A program made the translations under genes and the position numbers. 34,229 bases of DNA, from assembly GCA_016744805.1 (NCBI GenBank), contig JADGDQ010000024.1, forward strand, positions 1 to 34,229, given 5' to 3'. The notes beneath the pieces are model-generated. The model searched no databases and was not told where the DNA came from. It saw only the letters and a list, made by a program, of their open reading frames with translations. This document shows, one piece after another, positions 1 through 6,011 of the stretch. Positions within the stretch are counted from its first letter, which is position 1. Each line of letters opens with the position of its first letter. This DNA is from Sulfurovaceae bacterium. GTDB lineage: Bacteria; Campylobacterota; Campylobacteria; Campylobacterales; Sulfurovaceae.

Positions 1-1
1 A

Positions 2-106
2 AAAGATAAGCAAATTATTAGGCTTGTCGATATGAGAGATAAAAGTAAAAAGTTTTATCCCTTGGAATTGTGTGAAAAGATGATTTTGGGGTTGCAGAAG
101 GGTTAG
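2..106 (+). CDS. C-terminal end of a rightward gene cut by the window edge, possibly PriA-like
   Basis: An open frame enters from the left edge and ends in TAG at 104-106, giving 34 residues. It contains the stretch LVDMRD, followed some 16 residues later by LGLQKG at the stop. That spacing resembles the part of the PriA helicase where a 'vDMR' strand precedes a helix ending in 'L.kGEQ', just before the NRRG motif. In PriA several hundred residues should follow, so if the resemblance is right the gene is truncated here. It could equally be the natural end of an unrelated protein. The gene converges with the toxin gene, leaving only 25 bases between their ends. Confidence 0.4.
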   Translation, partial: KDKQIIRLVDMRDKSKKFYPLELCEKMILGLQKG

Positions 107-131
107 GGTGATTTAGTATACAAATTAGCAA

Positions 132-443
132 CTATAATTTATTATGCTTTTTGTATCTATTTGATGCTTCTTTATAAACCTTCATATTGTCTCGTTTTCC
201 AATAGCTATAATATGAATAAGTATCTCATTTTCTTTTATTTCATATACTATTCTATATTTTTTGTTATCGAAGTAGACTTTTCTAAGTCCTGATAAATTG
301 AGGTTATTTTTGTTTCCCAAAATTTTTCCAATTTCAGGGTTTTTGATAATTTGTGATAGTTTTTTGGCGAAGAGTTTTTTAACACTATTATTTAACTTTG
401 AAAGATCTTTTTCTGCTTCTTCGTAAAACTTAAAGTCATACAT
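132..443 (-). CDS. RelE/ParE-family toxin of a type II toxin-antitoxin pair
   Basis: This 103-residue basic protein has the size and pattern of the RelE/ParE/YoeB fold. It begins YDFKFYEEAEKDL, has a middle basic run that includes GLRKVYFDNKKYRIVYEI, and a late strand IHIIAIGKRDN. The strand 'kyRivYei.....i.I..igkR' is the family core, where R and K residues contact RNA in ribosome-dependent RelE toxins. Whether this is an mRNA interferase or a gyrase-type ParE cannot be told from the sequence. The start codon overlaps the end of the antitoxin gene by 8 bases (436-443), so the two are translated together, antitoxin first. Confidence 0.85.
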   Translation of the reverse strand: MYDFKFYEEAEKDLSKLNNSVKKLFAKKLSQIIKNPEIGKILGNKNNLNLSGLRKVYFDNKKYRIVYEIKENEILIHIIAIGKRDNMKVYKEASNRYKKHNKL

Positions 444-729
444 CTAATGATAATCCATGCTTTTTTAAGACATCATTACCATCAATAAGTTCTTTGTTCG
501 ACTTTATTCTATCTCGAATTTCTTCATATATACCCATATCTTCAAGTAATTCCATTGCCTCTGACATTTTTTCATACTCTTCTACAGAGAGTATTACAGC
601 ATTTAATTTATTGTTTTTTAAGACACCAATTTTGTCAACAAGACCATTTTTTACTTTAGAGATATATTCTCCAAATTGTTTAGATATTTCTGTTGCAGAC
701 GCTAACTCATTTTGTGTATATGCCACCAT
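436..729 (-). CDS. Phd/YefM-family antitoxin
   Basis: This 97-residue protein has the Phd/YefM pattern: an N-terminal DNA-binding part (ELASATEISKQFGEYISKV), a central strand pair (KIGVLKNNKLNAVILSVEEYEKM) and an acidic C-terminal helix expected to wrap the toxin. It would neutralise the RelE-like toxin encoded 8 bases inside its 3' end and repress the shared promoter. The upstream gene mrpE ends 126 bases away on the same strand, and a good promoter lies in that gap, so the pair forms its own transcription unit. Start ATG at 729; no strong Shine-Dalgarno is visible, only AGGATAA. Confidence 0.85.
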   Translation of the reverse strand: MVAYTQNELASATEISKQFGEYISKVKNGLVDKIGVLKNNKLNAVILSVEEYEKMSEAMELLEDMGIYEEIRDRIKSNKELIDGNDVLKKHGLSLDV

Positions 730-756
730 AATATTATCCTAGTAATTATACGGACT

Positions 757-785
757 ATTATAACATTTTTTTAATATATACTCAA
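757..785 (-). promoter_or_regulatory. Promoter of the toxin-antitoxin operon
   Basis: On the minus strand TTGAGT (780-785) and TATAAT (757-762) are separated by 17 bases, and the antitoxin ATG lies 27 bases further on. The TATAAT element recurs in the spacer and leader as imperfect copies (TATAAT, ATAAT), which could be repressor half-sites for the antitoxin; this last point is inference. Confidence 0.55.
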
Positions 786-855
786 ACTGCTAGTTTTAAT
801 GATAGACTTCTAGCAGAAGAGAAGTTGTTAAGACTATTTTACCCTTTAACTTCTA

Positions 856-1317
856 TTATATCCTTCTAATAACTCTTTCAAATTCATCTATTATTTTGCT
901 TCTGTCCATGCCCTCTTCGTACTCTATGATATGGATAAAAAGCATATTATCTTCTATGTCCAAGGTTAGCGTTCCGGGGGTGAGGGTGATTGAGTTTGCC
1001 AAAAGGAGTTTTTGCCAGTCACTTTTGAGGGTGGTGGGGATGGCTATAATAGCAGGAGAGAGAGTAAGGTCTTTTCTCATAAGTATCTTTGTAAGATAGA
1101 TATTGGCTATTATAATATTTTTAATCAAAACAAAACCATAGGCTAGAAGCCAAACAGGACGGACAAAATCAAAATCTTCTTTAGGATATAAGAGTATATA
1201 GATAAGAGCAATTACTCCACTTATACCCATACCTACCAATACAGAAGCAAACTCCACAGAGTCACTTAGCACTAGCCACATCACCAAAAGCATACTAAAC
1301 CAAAATAAAAATCGCAT
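856..1317 (-). CDS. MrpE/MnhE-like subunit of a cation/proton antiporter or hybrid respiratory complex
   Basis: This 153-residue membrane protein matches the MNHE family. There are hydrophobic segments near residues 3-20, 25-44 and 53-75, then a soluble C-terminal domain with the family signature LLANSITLTPGTLTLDI. MrpE is a small subunit of Mrp Na+/H+ antiporters and occurs as MbhA/MbxA in archaeal membrane-bound hydrogenase-like complexes. A Shine-Dalgarno AGGAGAGAG precedes the ATG, 8 bases after the ferredoxin gene. It is the last gene of the leftward run. The usual partners MrpF, G, B, C and D do not follow; instead there is a 126-base gap and a toxin-antitoxin pair. The family is clear, but the complex it works in is not. 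Confidence 0.85.
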   Translation of the reverse strand: MRFLFWFSMLLVMWLVLSDSVEFASVLVGMGISGVIALIYILLYPKEDFDFVRPVWLLAYGFVLIKNIIIANIYLTKILMRKDLTLSPAIIAIPTTLKSDWQKLLLANSITLTPGTLTLDIEDNMLFIHIIEYEEGMDRSKIIDEFERVIRRI

Positions 1318-1325
1318 ACTCTCTC

Positions 1326-1718
1326 CTACTTATTTTTGGGCATATAGATAAAGTCACTGGCATGTTTTGAGACTCCTATATACTCTTCGTCTAATTTAAG
1401 ACTATCAGGTGGACAGACATCTGTACACAAAGAACACCAACAGCATCGTCCATAATCAATACGGGGAATACACTGTGAGGCATTTTTTTTATTATACTCT
1501 TGGTCACTTTTTATCATATCTATTGCATCATTCATACAAACATCTTGACAGTTTGCACAGCCTATACAGTCAGCTAAAACATTGGTATGAAACCCTCTAT
1601 AGCCTGTGGCGGTTGTTTTTTTGATGGTAGGGTAGGCTATTGTATTTGGCTTTTGAAAAAATGCACCAAGTATAGCCAAAGGACTTAGCGTTCCTTCTAT
1701 ATCTATTTGCCATTTCAT
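1326..1718 (-). CDS. NuoI-like 2[4Fe-4S] ferredoxin subunit
   Basis: This 130-residue protein carries two 4Fe-4S motifs: C51-x2-C54-x2-C57-x3-C61, followed by M instead of the usual P, and C92-x2-C95-x2-C98-x3-CP (C102). An N-terminal tail of about 45 residues with GYRGFHTN matches NuoI/MbhN/EchF-type subunits, which pass electrons to the catalytic module at the membrane surface. The Shine-Dalgarno AAGGAG overlaps the stop codon of the NuoD-like gene, so the two are translationally linked. With 130 residues it is shorter than most complex I NuoI proteins, and fits group-4-hydrogenase-related complexes somewhat better. Confidence 0.85.
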   Translation of the reverse strand: MKWQIDIEGTLSPLAILGAFFQKPNTIAYPTIKKTTATGYRGFHTNVLADCIGCANCQDVCMNDAIDMIKSDQEYNKKNASQCIPRIDYGRCCWCSLCTDVCPPDSLKLDEEYIGVSKHASDFIYMPKNK

Positions 1719-1728
1719 TTTGGACTCC

Positions 1729-2835
1729 TTATCGTTCTATCTCAGGAGGACAGATACCAAGAGAGTTCATAATCAATGCTACATCACTTAGTTCTGCACC
1801 CACTAACAGCTTTTCCAAAAGTGTATACGCATGTACCAAAGAGGGACCTCTTACTTGCATTCTTCGTATTTTTTCACTGCCATCACCTGCCATATAGTAG
1901 GCAAACTCTCCTCTAGCACTCTCTACTTTGACCCAAGTATCATCCTTTGGAAGTTTAAACTTTCTATGTGTTGGCATTTTGAGCATTATATCCCCTTGGG
2001 GCATCTGCTCTATTACTTGGTGTAGGATATGAATACTTTGATCCATCTCTGCTCTTCGTACTAATGCTCGTGCATAGACATCACCTGCTTGTTGTGTTGG
2101 TATCTCAAACTCTAACTTATCATAAATAAGATAAGGAGCATCTTTGCGGACATCTGCTTTGATGCCACAGCCTCGTAATACTTGCCCCACAAATCCCTGC
2201 TTTAAAGCATTTGAGGCATCAATTATCCCTACACCTATGGCTCTATTTTTGAAACTTGCATTATTGATAAATATATCATCATAGAGTTTGAGTCTTTTTT
2301 TGAGATATACCATTAGCTTACTTACTCTTTGCAAAAAGCCTTCAGGTAAATCTCTACGAACGCCTCCTGGGTAGATATACATATGATAGACCCTAGCCCC
2401 TGTTAGCTCTTCAAAGAGGTCAAGTATTAAGTCTCTATCTGCTATTGCCCACTGTCCTACAGCATAGAGTCCAATAGAGCCACTCTGTCCTGCCATCCAC
2501 AAAAATTGTGCAGCAAGTCGCGAAAGTTCTAGTACAAGCACACGAATATATTGGGCTCTTACAGGCACTTCCATTTTGGCTAACTCCTCTACAGCTAGAG
2601 CAAAATTTGCCTCATTTGGGTCAGGTTCGGGGACACAGATACGGCAAACTATAGTAAAGGCTTGGATAACTGTTCGTCGTTCTATCAGCTTTTCAAAACC
2701 TCTATGTAGATACCCTACATGTGTTGTTGCCTTTTGGATAGTCTCTCCCATTAGGTCTAGTTCTACACTCATATTTCCTGTAATACCAGGGTGTTGTGGT
2801 CCGTGAAAAATAGTAATATGTTTAGGTGTTTGCAT
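1729..2835 (-). CDS. NuoD-like (NiFe-hydrogenase-like large subunit) protein of an unusual respiratory complex
   Basis: The protein has the NuoD/HycE/MbhL fold: GPQHPG (12-17), HVGYLHRGFEKL (39-50) and the segment running EVPVRAQYIRVLVLELSRLA. I place the start at the ATG at 2835 (368 residues) because it follows AAAGGC and aligns with family N-termini; a start at 2919 would add 28 atypical residues. True NiFe hydrogenases bind nickel with two CxxC pairs. Here the N-terminal pair is kept (C64-R-I-C67), but the C-terminal pair is reduced to C362-P-P-E365. Standard complex I NuoD lacks these cysteines. It overlaps the NuoC-like gene by 14 bases. The reaction is unknown; hydrogenase activity is unlikely. 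Confidence 0.85.
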   Translation of the reverse strand: MQTPKHITIFHGPQHPGITGNMSVELDLMGETIQKATTHVGYLHRGFEKLIERRTVIQAFTIVCRICVPEPDPNEANFALAVEELAKMEVPVRAQYIRVLVLELSRLAAQFLWMAGQSGSIGLYAVGQWAIADRDLILDLFEELTGARVYHMYIYPGGVRRDLPEGFLQRVSKLMVYLKKRLKLYDDIFINNASFKNRAIGVGIIDASNALKQGFVGQVLRGCGIKADVRKDAPYLIYDKLEFEIPTQQAGDVYARALVRRAEMDQSIHILHQVIEQMPQGDIMLKMPTHRKFKLPKDDTWVKVESARGEFAYYMAGDGSEKIRRMQVRGPSLVHAYTLLEKLLVGAELSDVALIMNSLGICPPEIER

Positions 2836-3370
2836 CTTGTGCCTTTTTTTGAGCTTTTTTGATGGCTCGTAGTCGTTTGGCTTCTGCTTTGGTATCCACA
2901 TTATCATCACGACCCTCACGAAAAGTTAAATTTTCATTAACAAATTGTAGCGTATCAAATTCACGGCGAAGAGGAGGTGTATGTATCCAGTTTTCTAAAC
3001 TTAGCTCTCTAAGGTTTGGATGCCCTACAAAATCAATCCCATACATCTCATGCAAATCTCTCTCCATAATATTAGCCTGAGGAAACTCCAAAGAGAGTGT
3101 ATCTATGGTAGCACTCTTTCGCCCTATCATAGTTTGTATCATAAGGGTATGTTTTCTATCAAGAGTACTCATTATATAAGTAAGAGCAAAATGCTCTTCT
3201 TCTATCCAGTCACAGCAAGTTATGGCATTGAGTATTTTATACTCATACTCCTTACCCACAAATGCTATAAGTTTAAAGAGTCTCTCTTTTGAAATAATTA
3301 CTTTAGAAAGATCTGTTCGTTTGATTTCTATATCTGCTGAAGCAAATTTATTTTTGATTGTTTGGTTCAT
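2822..3370 (-). CDS. NuoC-like 30-kDa subunit
   Basis: This 182-residue protein has the 30-kDa subunit signature near its C-terminus: ERDLHEMYGIDFVGHPNLREL, then PPLRREFD. The family (NuoC/HycE-N/MbhK) binds the large NuoD-like subunit and helps form the quinone- or substrate-facing module. I chose the ATG at 3370 because it overlaps the folB stop as TAATG and is preceded by GGAAGAG; an in-frame ATG at 3391 inside folB would add 7 residues. The C-terminal 20 residues are lysine- and alanine-rich. Its downstream partner overlaps it by 14 bases. No nuoB gene is next to it, although NuoB is normally essential for this module. Confidence 0.88.
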   Translation of the reverse strand: MNQTIKNKFASADIEIKRTDLSKVIISKERLFKLIAFVGKEYEYKILNAITCCDWIEEEHFALTYIMSTLDRKHTLMIQTMIGRKSATIDTLSLEFPQANIMERDLHEMYGIDFVGHPNLRELSLENWIHTPPLRREFDTLQFVNENLTFREGRDDNVDTKAEAKRLRAIKKAQKKAQDANT

Positions 3371-3699
3371 TATGCTCTCTTCCATTCGCAACTCAACCCA
3401 ACACTACAGTTATCTAAAATATCGGGTTTAAGTATTTTGAGTTTGAGTTGATTAATAGTAGGATAGCTCATAATAAGAGTATGCTCTAAGCCCTGAAGTG
3501 CTTCTTCAAGAAGTTCATATTTTTGAGTTTGGAGGTTTTTTTCTATAAGTTGTGCAACTGTTGCATAATTAATAAACTCTCCGTCTTTATAAAGATATTC
3601 TGCTTCTAGGTCTATAATCACTCTTTGCGGTGTTGTTCTCTCAAAATCTAGCAGACCAATAATAGTATTAATATGCAAAGATTCTATATGGATTGTCAT
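3370..3699 (-). CDS. folB: Dihydroneopterin aldolase
   Basis: FolB converts 7,8-dihydroneopterin to 6-hydroxymethyl-dihydropterin in folate synthesis, in the cytoplasm. The 109-residue protein has the family pattern HIESLHINTIIGLLDFER with the substrate-binding glutamate E20, a tyrosine at 45 in the position of the catalytic Tyr (usually DYA, here NYA), and lysine K91 in the LKP motif. The start ATG overlaps the plsY stop codon by 4 bases (ATGA), and its own stop overlaps the next start (TAATG), so it is embedded in a coupled operon with plsY and the NuoC-like gene. The folate link to folC at 30907 is metabolic only. Confidence 0.88.
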   Translation of the reverse strand: MTIHIESLHINTIIGLLDFERTTPQRVIIDLEAEYLYKDGEFINYATVAQLIEKNLQTQKYELLEEALQGLEHTLIMSYPTINQLKLKILKPDILDNCSVGLSCEWKRA

Positions 3700-4319
3700 A
3701 CCACTGCACTCTCTTCTTTTTTAAAGAGTCGTATGATATTTGGTGTATGCTTGTAACATATAATAATAGCAATAACCCAAATAGGTGCATGTGAGCCTAT
3801 ACCTTCGACTTCTGGATAGATAATATAACTAGCAATAATAAAAGCTACCAAACCTATTAATGAAGACAAAGAAGATATTTTTAATCCTTTACTAGCAACT
3901 CCCCATACTACAATAGCAATCAATGCAGGAATAGGCATCATCACAAATAAAACACCAAATCCAGTAGCTACACCTTTGCCACCTTCAAAAAACAAAAAGA
4001 GTGAAAAACAGTGTCCTATCACAGCTAAGACTGCAATAGTCCAAAGCACAGATTCACTCGCACCCATCATCTGTGCAACCAAAATAACAACTACTCCTTT
4101 AAGAGCATCCAAAAGCAGAGTTATAGCTCCTAGTTTAGTAGCTAATTTTGGGTCTTTCTCTTTGACAACTCGAAGTACATTTGTAGCCCCAATATTATTA
4201 CTTCCAGCATTTTTAATATCTACCCCTGCAAACTGTTTTGCTAAAAGGTATCCAAAAGGTATCCCTGAGATAAGATAAACTGCTAGATAGAAGAGTATAT
4301 TAATATTCATAAAGTCCAT
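3696..4319 (-). CDS. plsY: Glycerol-3-phosphate acyltransferase PlsY
   Basis: PlsY transfers the acyl group of acyl-phosphate to glycerol-3-phosphate, the first step of phospholipid synthesis, in the inner membrane. The 207-residue protein is strongly hydrophobic and has the three family motifs: AGSNNIGATN (38-47), GGKGVAT (113-119) and HTPNI (191-195). GGAA precedes the ATG by 5 bases. It is the first gene of the leftward operon, and the gap of 175 bases to the divergent MFS gene must hold its promoter. A plsY-folB pairing is common in Campylobacterota as far as I recall. Confidence 0.93.
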   Translation of the reverse strand: MDFMNINILFYLAVYLISGIPFGYLLAKQFAGVDIKNAGSNNIGATNVLRVVKEKDPKLATKLGAITLLLDALKGVVVILVAQMMGASESVLWTIAVLAVIGHCFSLFLFFEGGKGVATGFGVLFVMMPIPALIAIVVWGVASKGLKISSLSSLIGLVAFIIASYIIYPEVEGIGSHAPIWVIAIIICYKHTPNIIRLFKKEESAVV

Positions 4320-4430
4320 AAAAGTTCCATTAGTTTTGATTTATTATTGCCATTTTATCGCAATTTGAATAAAAGTATCTATTGCTCTTTCAAAGGGGTG
4401 ATACTTGTGAGTTAATTACCCAAATTAGGA

Positions 4431-4436
4431 TATGAT
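4431..4436 (+). promoter_or_regulatory. Possible -10 element for the MFS transporter transcript
   Basis: TATGAT at 4431-4436 lies 30 bases before the leader ATG at 4466, in the divergent plsY/MFS gap. No convincing -35 box is present, which is usual for sigma-70 promoters in this phylum. Confidence 0.35.
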
Positions 4437-4465
4437 TTGATAGCAACAATAGCAAGGAGAAACTT

Positions 4466-4507
4466 ATGATAAATAGAGTTTTTGGTGATTTGATTTGGAT
4501 ATATTAA
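4466..4507 (+). other. Short leader ORF overlapping the MFS start
   Basis: An ATG with a strong, well-spaced Shine-Dalgarno (AAGGAG, 6 bases upstream) opens a 13-codon frame, MINRVFGDLIWIY, ending in TAA at 4505-4507. It overlaps the TTG start of the MFS gene (4495) in another frame. It may couple or attenuate translation of the transporter. Alternatively, a one-base error in this stretch could hide the true N-terminus of the transporter. Confidence 0.4.
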
Positions 4508-5685
4508 ACAAAAATAAAAATTTTAATATTTTACTTGCTGGTATTCTTAGTATTATTATTGGTGTAGGTGTGGCTCGGTTTGCATTCACTTCTCTTTTGC
4601 CTGCTATGCTTGATGACTTTTTAAGTCTAAGAAGTGCTGGACTTTTTGCTTCATTTAATTTTGTTGGGTATTTAAGTGGTGCTCTTTTGAGTATATTTAT
4701 CAAAGATATCAATACCAAAGTAAAACTTTTTAGGTTAGGAATACTCCTAAGTATCCTAACTACCGTATTACTAGCTACTACAACTGATGAGACGCTATGG
4801 TTTATCTCTAGGGTTATGGCTGGATTTGGAAGTGCAATGGTATTAATAGTTGGAAGTGCTATTACTATGGTAAAGCTCAACTACGAGGACAAAACCAAAG
4901 CTATGGGTATACATTTTACTGGTATAGGATTTGCTATAGCTATTAGTGAGCTTATTAGCCAATATGTCTTATACCATGGCACTTGGGCAGATGCGTGGAT
5001 GGTACTGGCTATTTTTGCTTTTATTCTCTCTTTTTATTCTATGTATATTCTCTCATTTGATAAAGAAATCAAAAAAGATGCACCCAAACATAAACTCTCA
5101 TTTTCTATATTTACTCCTTATGTAATTTTGTTGATACTCGCTTATTTTACTGAAGGGGTAGGATTTGTAGTTCAGGGGACATTTTTGCCCGATATTATCA
5201 ACTCTCTTGAGGGCTTAGATGGATATGGGAGTTTGGGTTGGCTTATTGTAGGTATTGCAGGAATACCTTCATCTATTATTTGGATGCGACTAGCACATAG
5301 GCATGGTAGTATCAATATTATTATAATAGCTATGATACTACAAGTCATAGGTATACTTATTCCTGCATTTACAAATAATATCTACTTCAACCTCTTTATT
5401 GGAGTGCTCTATGGGAGTACATTTATAGGATTAGTTGCTCTATTTATGAATCTAGGTGGACAACTTGCAGGTAAAAACCCTGTAGTACTTATGGGAGCTA
5501 TGACCGCAGCCTATGGTATAGGTCAGGTAGGTGCGCCTCTTTATAGTGTAGTATTGATAGAATACTTTGGCAATTATAACAGTACACTCTATCTCACTGC
5601 AGGTATTGTTTGTATTGGGGTTTTATTTTTATTTTGGGCAAGGAAGTTACAAAATATGATTACAAGAGCCAAAACAAATAGATAA
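4495..5685 (+). CDS. MFS transporter, YbfB/YjiJ-like
   Basis: This 396-residue protein has about twelve hydrophobic segments and the opening LLAGILSIIIGVGVARFAFTSLLPAML, typical of the YbfB/YjiJ (MFS_4) family, whose substrates are mostly unknown. Other family features are the loop YEDKTKAMGIHFTGIGFAIA and the C-terminal part around MGAMTAAYGIGQVGAPLYS. The frame opens after a TGA at 4486, and the only start before the first membrane segment is TTG at 4495, preceded by a weak GGTGAT. The strong Shine-Dalgarno nearby serves a different frame (leader at 4466). It stands alone, divergent from plsY. Confidence 0.85.
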   Translation: MDILNKNKNFNILLAGILSIIIGVGVARFAFTSLLPAMLDDFLSLRSAGLFASFNFVGYLSGALLSIFIKDINTKVKLFRLGILLSILTTVLLATTTDETLWFISRVMAGFGSAMVLIVGSAITMVKLNYEDKTKAMGIHFTGIGFAIAISELISQYVLYHGTWADAWMVLAIFAFILSFYSMYILSFDKEIKKDAPKHKLSFSIFTPYVILLILAYFTEGVGFVVQGTFLPDIINSLEGLDGYGSLGWLIVGIAGIPSSIIWMRLAHRHGSINIIIIAMILQVIGILIPAFTNNIYFNLFIGVLYGSTFIGLVALFMNLGGQLAGKNPVVLMGAMTAAYGIGQVGAPLYSVVLIEYFGNYNSTLYLTAGIVCIGVLFLFWARKLQNMITRAKTNR

Positions 5686-5747
5686 TTTATACTATGAACA
5701 AGCTCATTTTTGATAGAATCCACTATAACTAACCATAAGGAAGACCA

Positions 5748-5957
5748 ATGCAAATATGGCAATACACAGAAGACAAAGAGTCATATATCTTAGTAAAACT
5801 CTATAAAGAAGATCATGGTGAAGGTAACTTTTTGGGGAATTTAGATGATGAGAGTATCAAAAAAATAATTTTAAATATAAAGCCTGATATAAATATTAAC
5901 CAAGCTTTTGGTACTTTGACCTATTTTGGTTTATTACCTATTTTAGTGATAAAATAA
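5748..5957 (+). CDS. Small protein of unknown function
   Basis: This 69-residue protein is not recognised. The start ATG is preceded by AAGGAAGACC, a good Shine-Dalgarno, and a TATAAC-like element lies about 20 bases upstream. The N-terminal half is acidic and soluble (QIWQYTEDKESYILVKLYKEDHGEG); the C-terminal end is hydrophobic (FGTLTYFGLLPILVIK). The reading frame ends just before a long hairpin that also covers the end of the convergent diguanylate cyclase gene. It could be a small immunity or regulatory protein, or a truncated larger one; nothing in the sequence decides. Confidence 0.6.
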   Translation: MQIWQYTEDKESYILVKLYKEDHGEGNFLGNLDDESIKKIILNIKPDININQAFGTLTYFGLLPILVIK

Positions 5958-5973
5958 CTTTTGAGTGACAGAT

Positions 5974-6011
5974 GAAGAGATACTATCATAATACTATTAT
6001 GGTATCTCTTC
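5974..6011. terminator. Long hairpin between convergent genes
   Basis: GAAGAGATAC (5974-5983) pairs with GTATCTCTTC (6002-6011), and inside it CATAAT (5987-5992) pairs with ATTATG (5996-6001), with a 3-base bulge and a 3-base loop. This makes 16 base pairs. It covers the stop codon of the leftward diguanylate cyclase gene and lies 17 bases after the rightward small gene. No U-run follows on either strand, so it is a bidirectional terminator or RNA-end-stabilising hairpin rather than a textbook intrinsic terminator. Confidence 0.55.

Noticed and set aside
1729-2835. Functional NiFe hydrogenase.
   Set aside because: The C-terminal CxxC pair is incomplete and no hydrogenase small subunit or maturation gene is present.
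2836-2919. N-terminal extension of 28 residues for the NuoD-like protein.
   Set aside because: It lies entirely inside the NuoC-like gene, has no Shine-Dalgarno and does not resemble the family.
4484-4500. Programmed frameshift joining the leader ORF to the MFS transporter.
   Set aside because: No slippery heptamer is present, and a TGA at 4486 in the transporter frame blocks an earlier shift.
4464-4880. Leftward 138-residue frame under the MFS transporter gene.
   Set aside because: It is a mirror frame of a clear membrane protein gene, with no promoter or Shine-Dalgarno of its own.
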